Positions 9,868 to 22,344 of a stretch of DNA of 64,000 nucleotides are shown here, piece after piece (the stretch's first letter is position 1; each line of letters begins with the position of its first letter). The translations under genes and the position numbers were made by a program. The DNA lies in NCBI GenBank assembly GCA_028673005.1, contig CM054116.1, positions 101,162,207 through 101,226,206 of the forward strand. The letters run 5' to 3'. The notes under the pieces were generated by a model, which was not told the origin of the DNA, searched no databases, and worked only from the letters and a program-made list of their open reading frames with translations. The stretch comes from Tanypteryx hageni. Its lineage: Eukaryota; Arthropoda; Insecta; Odonata; Petaluridae.

Positions 9868-10620
9868 ACCTTGCTCGACTTTCTAGCTTGAAGTTGAGGG
9901 TTCAAAAATTCTAAATTTTAGAGAGTTTTGGCGCTTTTTCCGTTGAACTTTGAGAAATCGCTTTATTTTCCGCCGTTAGGAGTATATAAGCTTTCAGAAG
10001 TCACTTTTTCCAATTCTCTAGCTCAAGCACAACTCCCGAAATTTCGAAGCAACGGAGGGCGCTATTTTCTTCCTACCAAATTCGAAAATTCTAAATTATA
10101 GAGAGTTATAGAGCTTATTAAGTTGAACTTTGAAGAATTGATTTATTTTTCCCACTGTTATGGCTATAAAAGCTTTCAAAAGACACTTTTTTCAGCTCTC
10201 TAGCTGTACCATAGCTCCCGGAATTTTGAACCAACGGAAGGTGCTATTTTCTTCCTATCAAATTCGAAAATTCTAAACTTTCGAGAGCTATTGGGCTTTT
10301 TTCGTTAAACTTTGAAGAATTGCTTTATTTTTTCCACCGTAATGACTATATAAGCTTTCAGAAGACACTTTTCCCAAATGTGAAGCTCAACCACAGCTCC
10401 CGGAATTTTGAAGCAACGGAAGGTCCTTTTTCACGAAATTTCTAAAAATTCTGAACTTTCGAGAGCTTTAGGGCATTTTTTGTTGAACTTTGAAGAATTA
10501 CGATACTTTTCCCGCCGTTACGACTATATAAGCTTTTAGAAGCCACTTTCCGCAACTCTCTAGCTTAATCACAGCTCCAGGAATTTTGACGCAAAGGAGG
10601 GTGTTTTTTTCTTCTTACCA
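9868..10620. repeat. four tandem ~180 bp units inside the Helitron
   Basis: The word CTAAA(T/C)TTT(A/C)GAGAG and its variants recur at 9911, 10091, 10273 and 10451, giving spacings of 180, 182 and 178 bp. Each unit also contains AATTCTAAA, GTTGAACTTTGA(A)GAAT, TATATAAGCTTT and CACAGCTCCCGGAATTTTGA variants. Internal minisatellites are common in non-autonomous Helitrons, and here they replace the helicase N-terminus. Confidence 0.9.
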
Positions 10621-10635
10621 AATTATATATATAGA

Positions 10636-11340
10636 CAAGATGAAAAAGTATAATCCATAAATGGAATACACAGAGATTTAAAAGGCGTTCTTAATGGGAA
10701 ATACGTATGAAACGGTATCGAAAGATTAGTCGATTCTCGAATTTTTATCCCCGAAACTATAGTCTCGGGGACTATCTAATAGTAAATGTTGTTCTCTATC
10801 CAAATAAATTTTTGATTCTATACCTCACGGATTATATCAGCAAATGGGAGAGAAATATATGGATTTGTAATTTTTGTTTGCTGAGAGAACCGTCTTAGCG
10901 ATCGATGTAAACAAAATATGCGATGTTTTGCTCGGGATTTTCTCAAATGTTTATCTCCAAAACTAGAAGTCGTAATTATGTGGCCTCGTGAACTTTCTTG
11001 TAGTAAATGTTGTTCTCTATCCGAATAAGTTATTGAATCTATACCTTACATATTATATAAGAGCTAGGGAGATAAAAGTTTGATATTTCATTGTTGCTTG
11101 ACGGATGCCATTTAACGGGATACGAGTATAAGTTTATTAAAGTAATTATGTAAATAGGAAGTTCTAATTGACGGATTCAATTGAAAATCACATTTGGGAG
11201 ATAAATTCTAATAAAGATTACTCACACATAATTAAATTAAAATCCGTCCAGCGGTTTAGGAGATGAAAGTTACGATGGACGGACGGACCAAACGTGCTCA
11301 TAAGACGTTCCGCTATTACAGCTTTGCTGGTAAATAACGC
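10636..11340 (-). repeat. terminal-hairpin repeat, copy H2, with internal duplication
   Basis: Read on the minus strand it starts with a hairpin (top strand 11316-11333, TTACAGC-TTT-GCTGGTAA), then GGTCCGTCCGTCC, then 'CTCCTAAACCGCTGGACGGA'. Two units containing TAGTAAATGTTGTTCTCTAT lie about 226 bp apart (from 10779 and 11004). The design matches H1, H3, H4 and H5, although the primary sequence is much diverged. Confidence 0.45.
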
Positions 11341-11394
11341 TTAACTAGCGCAATTTCCCGTCAAATATGACGGGTATGTGCAGATTATATATTG

Positions 11395-11765
11395 AAATTA
11401 AGTCACTTCCCATTCTTCCTCCCTTTCTCTCTGTCATCCCCTATTCTCTTCCCTCCCCCTCCCCTATTCTCTGACGTCTTTAGTGAATCTCAGCAGGTTT
11501 CGCAGGTTTTTCACACCCCCCCTTCTTGTGTGTTTTCCTGCAGTGGGTTTTTTTACATGGATTCCATTATTCAGCAGTCCATATTTTCCCCACAAAATCA
11601 TATCTTTTCCTTTCAAATACCTGTATTTTTATTGTTATCTGTATTTACATTATTAATGTTTTATGTATTACTATATGTTTCGTGACAAGAGGTTAGGTGG
11701 AAGATGGGTCTTCCTAGTCTCAATCTCGCCCCAAATAAAGACCAAATCAATCAATTAATCAATCT
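11395..11765 (+). mobile_element. LINE-B 3' end, copy B
   Basis: This 3' UTR fragment contains the bulged stem at 11502-11541 (GCAGG, CACAC / GTGTG, CCTGC), the terminal stem-loop GGGTC...AGTCTC near 11706-11721 with one mismatch, AATAAAG, and an (AATC)n tail. The coding part is missing. Confidence 0.7.
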
Positions 11766-11925
11766 CATCCTCGTATATTTCCTCTCTCGTCCTTTCCATT
11801 CTCCATCCATCTCTTCCTTTTATTCTTCGCCCTCACTTCTTCCCATTCTATCTCTTCCTTCCTCCAATTTTCCTCCCTTCCCACTTTCTCCTGATTCTGC
11901 CTTCAAAAATGTAGCTCTCTGAGTG
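11766..11925 (+). repeat. polypyrimidine tract
   Basis: CT-rich low-complexity sequence follows the LINE-B tail directly. Confidence 0.8.
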
Positions 11926-12342
11926 ATATACGTAGATAAAAATCTTACATAAAAATTTGATGTGGCCACCCCATGACTTTTATTCCCATACGTTTTTACA
12001 TTTACCAAATATTAAAGCAAATATTTCAAAATAACGGATAAGTGACAAGAGTAAACATTCACTTCCGGTCGACTGATTTTTACCAAAAACTAATCAGATC
12101 TTCTAACTTTTATAAAAATGTTAAATATAAAATTCTGCGTTGACTTGATTAATATTTTTTGAGTTAGAGCACCCACAAAAATCTATCACATACAGACAGA
12201 CAGGCAGACACACAGACATCATCGAGAAAATAGTCAAAACGTGTTCAGGGGACGTGTATTTCCGTTAAAATCTCGAAGTCGATTTTTTTCATGAATGCAA
12301 TACTTTCCCCTATACTACGTATAAGAAGAAAGTAAAAAGAAT
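11926..12342 (-). mobile_element. terminal-hairpin repeat, copy H3
   Basis: On the minus strand the element begins with the 34 nt hairpin at 12301-12334 (TACTTTC...GAAAGTA with inner TATAC-GTA-GTATA). It then has TCTCGATGATGTCTGTGTGT, a GTCT run, CAAGAGTAAAC, and ends near a second hairpin around GGTGGCCACATCA (11958-11976). It is the inverted homologue of H4 at 13205-13930 along most of its 415 bp. It has no coding capacity. Confidence 0.7.
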
Positions 12343-13059
12343 ATTAATTTCTTGAACATTACGCTAGACAACTTAGGCTTGCCAAAATTATTTTTACTCT
12401 CTAGAACATACTACAATGTGAATTACATTTTTAAAATTTTCAGTCTACATAAAATATTGTTTCATTAAATTTAAATTTATAAATTTTATTCGGAGAAAAT
12501 TCAACATGTTTCCCTTCAAAATAGCGCCAAAAAACGGACATTTATTTCTTAAATTCCCATGTCAACCGTAAATAAAAAAATTCTGATTGGCTCATTATAT
12601 AAATTACTGCCATATTTCAATTTTCCATCTACATGCTTGATCGAGTTATTCGTGTTTTTATAACCAATTGACTGAAAAATTAGCCTTTTATTATTATTTT
12701 TGTGATTCTTTTATAGTTTCTCAAACCGTCCTCGAGTCCTCCAACCTTTTACCTAATTTCCGTAACCTATCGCCCAATGTTTCACTCCATAAATTTTTCA
12801 CATGCTCGGTTTGTTTATTAAATCTTCAATACACCTTCCTCAGATTTTCATACCGTTTCTATTTCATTCACATTGAATTTAGCTCATTATTACGATTTTT
12901 AATCTTTTTGAATGGTATTTCAGCTTTTTAGGTATTCCTTCTCGTTAATAACGCAACGAATGTATTGATTTCTATGAAAATCATTTCTCTCTCCTTCCGT
13001 TTTTCTTTTCTTCTCGTATTAAAAGCCTTCGTACCACGCTTAAACCCATAAGGATTGGA
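12343..13059. other. unassigned AT-rich DNA between opposed repeats
   Basis: No gene or named repeat is visible. The stretch is bracketed by the inverted pair H3/H4 and contains AT-rich, pyrimidine-leaning sequence. Confidence 0.5.
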
Positions 13060-13200
13060 ATAACAATAGGATTCCGAGGTTTAACAATGCAGTTAGCAGG
13101 CATGGCAATATCCCGATAAAATGGCAAGAGTTCCCCAAAATATGTGAATACGAGGAATTTCTAACTGTAGGCGAAAAAAAGATGACCAGAATAAGAAACT
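13060..13200 (+). repeat. 0.77 kb dispersed repeat, partial copy 3
   Basis: It is diverged but collinear with part of copies 1 and 2 (for example TTTAACAATG, CCCCAAAATATGTGA and AATAAGAAACTT in order). It ends where terminal-hairpin copy H4 begins. Confidence 0.6.
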
Positions 13201-13204
13201 TTAT

Positions 13205-13930
13205 AATTTTTACTTTCTCCATATACGTAGTATAGGGGAAAGTACTGTTTTTATGAAAAAATGGACTTTGAGATTTCAACGGAGGTCCCCTGAACAGGTT
13301 TTGTCCATTTTCTCGATGATGTCTGTGTGTGTATATGATAGCTTTTTTGCTGGTGCTTTAACTCAAAAACTATTAATCATATCAGCGAAATTTTATGTAC
13401 ACCATATATATAAACGTCAGAAGAACTGATTAGGTTTTGGTAAAGATCGGTAAACCAGAAGTGGGTGTTTACTCTTGTCACTGATCCGTTATTTTGAGAT
13501 ATTTGCTTGAATATTTGATACATATAAAAATATAATGGAATAAAAGTTGTAGAAATTTAATTTTCTACAACCTTTGAAACATTTTTCCATATAATGCATT
13601 GTTTAAGAGACATCTTATATTTTTAGCTGCCACCACCACGCCACCTACCGGCGACTATTGCTAACAATTGACGCTTAGTTACGTCTTAGTAACGCTCCTT
13701 TTTCTTTTCTTAATTGTTGGAGCTTTGTGGCTATATCCAATATTGGAAGGCTATAGTAAAGTTTATTTCTGTTCTTTATCAAGGAAATTTTTTTAGCAAT
13801 TTCTTAAAATATTTATTATTATGTAACCTATTTGGAATTTTTATAAAAATTCCAGGTATGGAGAAAGTCATGTGGTGGCCACATCAGATTTGTATAAGGG
13901 GGGATGTTATCTTTTTATGATATACATACA
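13205..13930 (+). mobile_element. terminal-hairpin repeat, copy H4, interrupted
   Basis: It starts with the hairpin at 13211-13244, runs collinear with H3 to about 13550, then carries about 300 bp of unrelated sequence (13550-13855), and resumes at AAAGTCATGTGGTGGCCACA near 13864. That final motif is itself a hairpin, ATGTGG-TGG-CCACAT. The inner 300 bp may be another insertion, but I see no clear termini. Confidence 0.65.
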
Positions 13931-14462
13931 TATATATATATATATATATATTCCCATACCTTTTTATTATACTCTGTATTTTTATTATGTATATATTTCA
14001 TGCATATTTTACGTAAAATTAATGTATATTGGTCTATATTTCATGTGTATATTACTTAATTGTCTTTATATGTATATGTATGACCGGTATACAGCGATGC
14101 TGTATTTAAGATCTTTCTTACTGTAATTATTATTTTCTATATTTTGTTGTAGTTTTCCATTGTGATATATACACTATTTATGATTTTCGCGGGTTTTTTA
14201 TACTCCTCTCCCCTCCTTCTCACAGGTTGTTTTCCTGCGTGAGTTTTACTAGGAAGAACAAGCATGTTTCACCTTGGTTTTCTCCACAAACTTAAATGTC
14301 TTCACTTATATCTTTTTATGTTTTGCATATTTTATATTCTGTTTATTGTAATACATTTATTTTTAATATTCATGATATTGGCGAAGGGTTGAATGTAAGA
14401 ATGGACTTTATAGTCCAAATTTCGTCTGAATAAGGACGATGATCTATCTATCTATCTATTTC
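13926..14462 (+). mobile_element. LINE-B 3' end, copy C
   Basis: It starts at (TA)n (13929-13951) and parallels copy A, including GATGCTGTATTTAAGATC and TTTTGTTGTAGTTTTCCATT. The bulged stem at 14188-14240 is CGCGGG...CCTGCG with a G-U pair. The terminal stem-loop is TGGACT-TTAT-AGTCCA near 14402, followed by a (TATC)n tail. There is no coding sequence. Confidence 0.75.
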
Positions 14463-16780
14463 TCTTTTTTCCCTTGGTTCGTCTTCACCTATTCCTGTCT
14501 CCAATGCCCCATGCCCCACCTATCCCAGAATTCCCATTTTCTTTTATGATCTTCAAAAAACACCCTCATCCTTTCCTTTTCTTTAACTCTTTCTCGCTCT
14601 CTATCCTCCGCTCCCCTTCGCCCTGTTCCCTCAGCGAGCTCAAAACACATTAAACTCCCCTCCAGCCATTCCTGCCCCTTTCTGTTATTCTCGTCCTCTT
14701 CTCTTTATGCTGTTTTATCTTCTCTTTTCTCTCCCTCTACCTTTATTTTCTCTCATCTTTCCATTTCACCTCACATTTCCTCTCCCGTCGACCGTTACCT
14801 TCGCCAAATGAAATACAATGAGTTCTCAACGGAAAAACCCAGAATCTTGACTGGAACAGTTTTAACGTTCGTTTCCGAACCTTAATCGTAATCAATATCA
14901 TGCAAATTATTTTTTTCGCATTGTTGGTTTCGCAGCCGTCTTAAGCAGTGGCTTGTAATATGAACGCATGTGTGCTTGTGTTGGAGTTTCTTTCTGTACT
15001 TGGAGGGGAAGAGAGAGAGAGAGGGGAAGAGAGAGAGAGAGAAAGAGTTGTGAGGGAATAATACATGTCGTGTACCAATATTTTTCCTTCCAACACGTAA
15101 TTCTACGAATAATCGTCCACCGGGTGTTTTTAATTACTTTTCTTCGAATTTGTTCAGGCTATTACATTCCGAAAATTCTTTAGAGCGAGACAAATAGGAA
15201 GGAAGAGAGAATTTGGCCAACATACGATTGAAGGACGAAAAGATTTCGCATTTTTTTAGAGAGGAAATGCCGAAGGTGTGTGGCAAGTTTACGGATTGCG
15301 AATAACAGCGACACCGAGGTAGAATTTCTCTGCTGTCCACTTTTCTGGTTATCGATGCGTGGAATGATAATGATCGTCTTGGACTCTGAGATAAAGACTA
15401 TCGAATTCGTGTTTTACATATAAATTTTGAAATTTTTTGGTTCTGCGTCTATTACCAGATAACCTCGGCATTACTTGGTCATATACGTAGATCGTATTCG
15501 AAGGATGTAAATGCCGACAATTGTTTTTGAAATCTACCTATCAATGTATTTTTGAATTAAGGCAATTATTTCTCATGTTTATTTAATGACTATGTCATAT
15601 CTTTGTCTGGAGTCGGCACGTTCAATTAAATCACTAATATTCGTTTAATAAAATCTTCTATAATTAGAAAAAGAAATAGGATAATTTTGACTAGTTTTAA
15701 AAATACTAAAATTTTATAATTGCGAATAACAGCATGCTCTAAATCTTTCATTTTTCAACTTACCATTTTCTATAACCCTGATCGAATGAGCCATTTTCAC
15801 ATCCATTAAAATGCACAACTTTTAAGAGCAAATAAAAAAGTCTTCTTCAAATTTTGCCTTTTCTTTATGAGCGTAGAGAACGAAACATCATATTTAAAGT
15901 TAGGCTATTTCAAAATGTTTGATAACTTTATATTTGTAAACGATCGAGAGATTTTTACTCACAAATGCTCACAGAGGATAAAAAATATTTAACTTTCCAA
16001 TGTGCTGAATGAAATCTGCAGGTAATTCCCCGAGATTTCGTAGGAAAATTACTTCTATGACAAATTATGAAATCTCCTTTCGACAAAACTTGTATCCAAA
16101 CCCATTTGAGAATAAGAAATTTTGCATTTTCTCATACTTGTTTTTCCTGCTAACTTTAATTAAATTGTGATTTGTAATCCCATGATTGCTGTCGGTTTTA
16201 ATAAGCCATAGATTATAGTAATAAATAATATGAAGAATTTTTTCCCGAATAATGAGCTTTAATACGGCGTACTAGAGGCACCAAAAATAATTTACGATCA
16301 AATAAATATGAACGGCGCAATTTAACCACGCACCGTCAAAAAATAATCTTTTAAAATTGATTCTAAAGAAATATTAAACCATTAACAATATTTCACTAAA
16401 TTTCTCTATATTTTATTATAAATAAAATATTGGTCCTAAGTCACAATTTTATCATCTCGGAAGATTATTTATAAAATTCAGTAAGAAAGTTTTGCTGATT
16501 TCCAAAAAAATCCTATAACACTGTTATTCAATAGCCGAAATCACTAGGTATCGTTTATTATAATTATTCATAAAGAATCATGGGAACAACATTTTATGGG
16601 CAAGGATATTACGTCACTGGAAGCAACACGGGAAAAGCCTCTCCATTGTGCTGTGCCGCGTTAATACGGCACTTTCCGACAATGAGTTTTGGTGACAAAT
16701 ACATATGTAAACCCCTTCAATATCTCACAGAGGGTGACAAACATTTCCCTTGCAAAACCGCGCATTCGAGACAAGTATAA
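14463..16780. other. unassigned DNA with polypyrimidine start and (GA)n
   Basis: 14463-14800 is CT-rich low-complexity sequence following the LINE-B tail. A GA-rich run lies at 15005-15046. The remainder is AT-rich with no recognisable gene or repeat. Confidence 0.5.
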
Positions 16781-17170
16781 TCAAGCCGCGCCTCTCTCTT
16801 CTCCTCCACTCGCAAACAAGCTTCAATTCTCCTCCACCATCCTGTTTCCTAGACACACCGTCGCCCTCTCAATCTCGCCAGTTCCCTCTCTCTCTCTCTC
16901 ACTCTCCTCGGCCGCTCGACTCTACTAGTTGCCCCACTTCTTCTTTGGCGACCTACTTCCCTCTCCCCTCTTTTCCATCTCCTCCTTCACCTCCCCTCCT
17001 TCCCCTCCCCACATTCCACCTCAAATCCTTCCCCTCCCCTCATTCACCTCCTTCCCCTCCCCTTCTTTCCTTCCCCTTCTTCCACCTCCCCTCCTTTACC
17101 CTCTCCCTACGGCCACTCTCCCATCCCATTTTACTCCTCCTCTTCTCCTGCCCCCCCATCCCATCCTTTC
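16781..17170 (+). repeat. polypyrimidine tract
   Basis: A dense CT tract gives long Ser/Pro/Leu/Phe frames in several phases at once; none is a credible protein. Confidence 0.85.
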
Positions 17171-18240
17171 CTCGAAGTACTTCGTCACCGCTTTGCTTGT
17201 TAGTCGCGCCAATCCTTCCTCTAGTCTGGTCTCATTTGAACTAAATCCAAGTTTTCCGAGAATATTCGCACTTAAAAACGTGTTTGCAGAGTTCAGCAGT
17301 TTCTCTCTCTCTCTCTGCGCCTTCCGAAATTTGGTGTTAATCCTTGGTGGCTTCTTCTTCCTCTGATTCATCCTACGACGTTAACTTGGATTTTTATTTT
17401 CGAATGAATCGAAAAAGAAACTAAATAAAGCAAAAACGGCGAACCCGTTTCTAAGATTAATAACCATTCCTCGTGGAATAGACAAAAAACATCCTTCGGG
17501 TTCCAAAAAGTGATCCGAACATTTTCTATAGGGGTGAAAAATTATTAACAATATATCGGTTTTATTATTTTTAGGCTACAACACTGTGGGTGCTACAACT
17601 TTTCACCTTTCGCGACTAATTATGTCTATAAAATTCGATTCTAAATGGAATATTACGGGAGTGGCAGTTAAGAACCTGTGACAAGTATCAAGAACGTAAT
17701 ATTACGTCGGCGGTCGCAAAAGTGCCACGTAAGCTGAACGTAATCTTCCGTCAGATATTGATAAGGGTTTAAGTGTGGGATAGGTAACCGTTACAGCCGT
17801 GACTTCAGATTCAATTTCCGGGTATATCCGTAAATGTATTTTTGATATCCAAATCACTCTTGCAACCATAAAATGATCGAGTAAACCACGCTAGAGCCGA
17901 TAGCTCATTCTAATTAAGATTTTTTTTAAATCCATCGTTTTGTTTTGAAATTTTCCAAGTTTTTACTTCTGAATTTGCTTACCCAGAAGAAGGCATCCAG
18001 GAAAATCTTTTCAAGCTTACCTCCAAAAAAAAAAACAAAATTTAGGGCCAAAAAACACACACATCATCTCATAACTTAACCTTATTCTAAAAAGTATTAA
18101 GATAAGCGGAAAACGTGGCAAATTCTTTGCTATAAATCAGGACGGGCAGAAAACGGTAATCAGATGCATCTTTTACCTCCTCGCCGGGAAGAACTTGTTT
18201 GTCAGAGATATTGCGGAGAATATACCGAACTCCAATCTCC
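17171..18240. other. unassigned DNA
   Basis: No gene, RNA or repeat is recognised in this stretch. Confidence 0.5.
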
Positions 18241-18640
18241 CCGTTTCCAATCCTCTCGCTTCCTTCTGCTTCCTACCCTCCCCAACCTCTTCCCCCCACC
18301 CTCCCCAACCTCTTTCCCCCACCCTCCCCAACCTCTTTCCCCCACCCTCCACCAAACTCTCCGCCACCTTCTTCCATTTTCCCACTACTCTGTCCGTCTC
18401 ATTTCCCTCCCCTTTATCTTCCCCTTTCCTTTTAAAGCCTTATCCTTTTGCTCGCGCACGTTAAAAAAAAATCCTCCACTCAGCGTGCTCCTTCCGCCGA
18501 ACGCTCTCCTTTCCCATTCCAAACCCATTCCTTCACCCACTCAATCCTCCTTCCCGCGTATTCCTTCCCCAATCTCCGTGCATCACGACTACTCCCTTCT
18601 AGCCATCCCCCTATCTCCCGCCGCCATTCCGCACTTGTCA
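18241..18640 (+). repeat. polypyrimidine tract with 23 bp tandem repeat
   Basis: The tract includes about three units of 23 bp around CCCAACCTCTTTCCCCCACC at 18277-18352 (AACC at 18284, 18307 and 18330). The overlapping frames are low-complexity artefacts. Confidence 0.85.
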
Positions 18641-21600
18641 TCCTTGGGAGTAATATTTTTTTTCGCATGGAAGGAACGGTTATAACTAGAGCAGAATGTA
18701 TTATTCAGGTGACAGGTGAGACGCCCGAGGTGGATGGAGGAAGGCGAAGAGAGAGAAAGAACGGTAGAACGAATTGCATCGGTACCAGAGAGGAGATAGG
18801 GTTGGATGAATGATAGGAGGAAGAACAAGAAGTCCAAATCAGGACTAATGCACGCAGGTTTCCCAAAGAGTTGCCGTCCCGAATTGATTACTTATATTGA
18901 CAGGAAAAGTTTCTGTATGTGTTAGTCATTCCAAGGAATTCTCATAGCATAAATACCATTTATAGTTTATCGTTCATAGTTTATAAATGATAGAGAAAAA
19001 TTGGAAAACAAATTAATAGAGGTTAATTAATCAGGTTTAAAATAACACTAAAAGCAATGTCAAAATCTCTTTCTGGCATTATATTTTGGGTGTATTTTTT
19101 TAAATAAACGAATTTAATAAATGTTACTGTTTATACGCTAATATGTATGAACCAACTGTCCATTGCTGATGAGTAGTCGAGCGGAAAAGAAAATAACCCA
19201 TTTGTTCACTCATCTATTCTCAAACCGAGTTCGGTAATAATCGTCTCCATGGCAACAATCCGAGAAAATGCTATTTAAAACGCAAAACCGCTATGTTTTA
19301 GTAGAAATTCAAGAAAATACTATCAATTATCACAATTCGGTGATAAGAATCAAAATCTACACTCTTTTCCCCTTAGAACAGTACAAACCTTGCTCAGATA
19401 TCCCAATTTTAAGATATTTTAAAGTATTAAGGAAACATCCCTGCACGATGGATTCGAGGCTTCCTATGTAAAACAAATAGGAAAAAAACATTACTGGAAT
19501 AAAATCCAGAATATCAATTTTCGCGAAATAAAATATAGTCCAGAGGTAGGCCCTGGAAGCACGAGCCTCATACCAAGTTTCATGAAAATCGGTCCATTGA
19601 TGCAAAAGTTGTCAGTAGAAAACACACCCATAGACAGGATCATTTCACAACCAGCTTAAGAAGGAAGTACATATTTAAGAAAAAAGACGAATAGAAAGAG
19701 CAAGGTGGAGAGAGAGAGAGAGAGGAAGGGAGAGAGCGATAAGACGAGGGGGGAAGTTAGGAGGGATGATGAAATAATATTGCTGGTTTACGAAGAAGAT
19801 TATGCCCCCTACGACCCCTTAGAAACCCCCTCGATCCTCACTCTTTCTGACTACGTCGGGAATGTTGATGATTCGGTCACTTCGCGGTCGCCCTTGTGTA
19901 TGTTTAATCGAATGATGAATTCTCTGAGGCCTTCGTGGTCAGCTATACCAGTTTCGCTCCGGAGGTATGTGTGTGGGTGTTCATGTTGGTGGCTCGGGAT
20001 TTGCCTTATTCATTTTCGAGAGCGGCGAGCGCGTGGAAAATGGTGGCTGCGGCGAAAGAGGGAATTAATTTGGAGCAACAGTTAAAAGCGTGAGCGTGCG
20101 GAATCCGCCTCTTCTACTTCTCTTTGTTTTTCGGGATAATAGCGGATGAGATTTTAACTTTTCACCGATGCGGGGGGAAGAGGTTAAGGAATTCAAGTCG
20201 AGTTCCACTCGGCCTCTATCGCGAGCGGTGAAATTTGAGGGAGGATTACTTGTGAATGGATAATTAACCCGAATGTAACCTACTCCTTTTAACAGCGCGG
20301 AGTTGAGAGAGAGAATTTCACAAGTGATATGAAAAATTTTAAATTATGAATATTTATCATAAGGGGTTATTTCATTACGAGTCTTTTTAGAATTCCAGAC
20401 ATTACTATCAAGTTAGTAAAAATAAAAATCAATTAAAAAAAGAGCGTAAATGTAACTAATCGAGAGAGCAGTTAACATTTTGGAATTGCATTTTTTAGAA
20501 AATTGAAGTCGCAAAGGATGTCGGGTAACTTTGCACAAAGTTCCAGTAAATAAAATAATTGCGCGGTTATGGCTTCGACTCTTGGAAAGGTCACCAGGCG
20601 CACAGTCATAAGTCAGCGAACAATACATACATATACCTACATATAAAGAGGAAGGATGGAGGAAAAGGGAGAAGGGACAGGTGAATAACGATTCGGAAGA
20701 GGTTTGAGTAGGGTGGCAGGATTCTGAGGATGAAAAACCGGGACATAACCGGGACGATGTGTGTTTTGTAGTCTTTTTAACGTTTAAATGCTGTTTTAAA
20801 AAAGGTTGCTTAGTTTGGTTACGGTATTGCTCAAAAGGAAGCGAATAATTTCACAAACTCAAACAATACGTACACAGAATTAATACAGTCGAGTAGGAAA
20901 TTAATGGTTATAAATATTTTAGGGTCACATTAAATATAAAATACCAAGTTACTGGAGTCACAAACTGAATTCAAATAAATAAGTGCGAATTAAAAAAAAA
21001 TATATGGTATCCTGGAAGACTTTTTTGTTTCTCGTTATGGAATTTTGGACTTAGTCACCTGACGTCTTTTGGGAAATGAATTTTCTTGAGTTAAAATTTT
21101 ATATTTATGAATTAAATAATGTCACGTCATGAGGAACGCTCTCTCTTGATTGTCCCAAACTTAATAAGGCATTTTCAACTCAAAAATAATAACTAAAACC
21201 TAGCGAATAACTTATGGTTCTGAATCTGACACATTTTGATAAATTAAGATAGTAAATAGCAAACCAAACTAAAATATTTGTAGAAATACTATAGCACTAT
21301 TCTCGAGACCGAAACTTTTAGCAAGGAAAAAATATCATCCACCACCAGCTAACATTGTGAGACTCTGAAAAGTCACTTTTAAAGAACGTTTGAATATTCA
21401 TACATAATACTAACATGGATAAGCGAGGTCGGCTTAAAGGCTAGTATCAATGATGTAGGCAACTTCTGTGGACATAAAACCATAGAGTAAACCATATGCG
21501 CATTTCAACAGCAAAAGTATTCGTCTGGACAAATGACTAATGACGGCTACTTCTACTTCCTCGTTAAAATGCGCATACATTTTATTAAAACGTTTCATAG

Positions 21601-22336
21601 TTTTAGGACTCGTCTATATCATTTGAGGAATAATGTCAAACGAGTGCGCCATTACTCGTTCCACGTAATTTTTCAAAGGATTTTGGTTTTTCAGGCAAAT
21701 TTGTTAGTCAATACAATAATTTTTTGATAGGTTAATACATACTTCATCCAACTTATGATCCAAATATAAACAAGGATTTTAAATTCTACTATTCCAAAAC
21801 ATATAAAGATAAATATATTCAAATGGAATATGAATTATTCCAAAATTATAGCTAACACACAAAAAATTGAATAGATAAGTCAAAACTGATACACATTCAA
21901 TGATAAAACAATTCACAATTAGTTTTTAAGTAGTGCCTTATCGGATGCATTGAAAAAGTTATTCTTAGCTTTGTATCTATTAATCCAAACCACTGAAACG
22001 ATGTACTTCTGAAATTTAAAAATACTAATGAAAATTAATTAAGTCGAAGGACTGCACTTCAGCAATAATGAGTGAATAAGTAGTAATTTCTCATTGTTTA
22101 AAGGTCTGAAAATTTTCCGCTTTCAAATTCTCATAATTTTGTAGTTGTTCCAAGTATAACAAAAGTATTTCAACGGGAAATGTTTCATTATTTTGGCTTT
22201 AAGAAAGGCAGAGTAATTTTTACCTGTTAGCCTACTTGAATATGCAATTTAATTATCTCTCGTACGGAAAAACACGGATATTTATGAGAAAAGAATAATA
22301 ACATTTCAGTGAAAATCTAAAACAATTGGTACAAGA
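18641..22336. other. unassigned DNA with small repeat fragments
   Basis: 19550-19640 contains CATACCAAGTTTCATGAAAA followed by TCGGTCCATTG, a phrase common in insect transposon UTRs, but no ends are visible. 20713-21160 has paired ACCGGGAC words and a TTTTAAAAAAGGTTGC motif distantly like the hAT element at 49.3 kb; I rate that link weak. A GA-rich run lies at 19704-19735. No gene is recognised. Confidence 0.4.
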
Positions 22337-22344
22337 ACCATCTT

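Larger units (their letters stand above)
8522..10635 (-). mobile_element. Helitron, decayed and internally rearranged
   Basis: Read on the minus strand, the element starts with TCTATATATATAATTTGG (ending at 10635 on the top strand), a typical Helitron 5' end. It ends with a long hairpin followed by GCCACTAG (terminal base 8522), a typical CTRR 3' end. The 3' flanking base is T, as expected for insertion between A and T. The 5' flank is G and not A, so that side has mutated or is mis-set. Inside are the C-terminal half of a Pif1-type helicase (broken) and four tandem units of about 180 bp. The Rep/HUH domain is absent. Confidence 0.7.

Noticed and set aside
9868..10620. CRISPR-like array
   Set aside because: The units are ~180 bp contiguous tandem repeats without short repeat/unique spacer alternation, inside a Helitron in a eukaryotic genome.
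16750..17366. Overlapping long ORFs in two plus-strand frames
   Set aside because: CT-rich low complexity lacks stops in several frames; no domain or motif.
20713..21160. Second copy of the 49.3 kb hAT element
   Set aside because: Shared ACCGGGAC and TTTTAAAAAAGG words are suggestive, but termini and target duplication are not visible.
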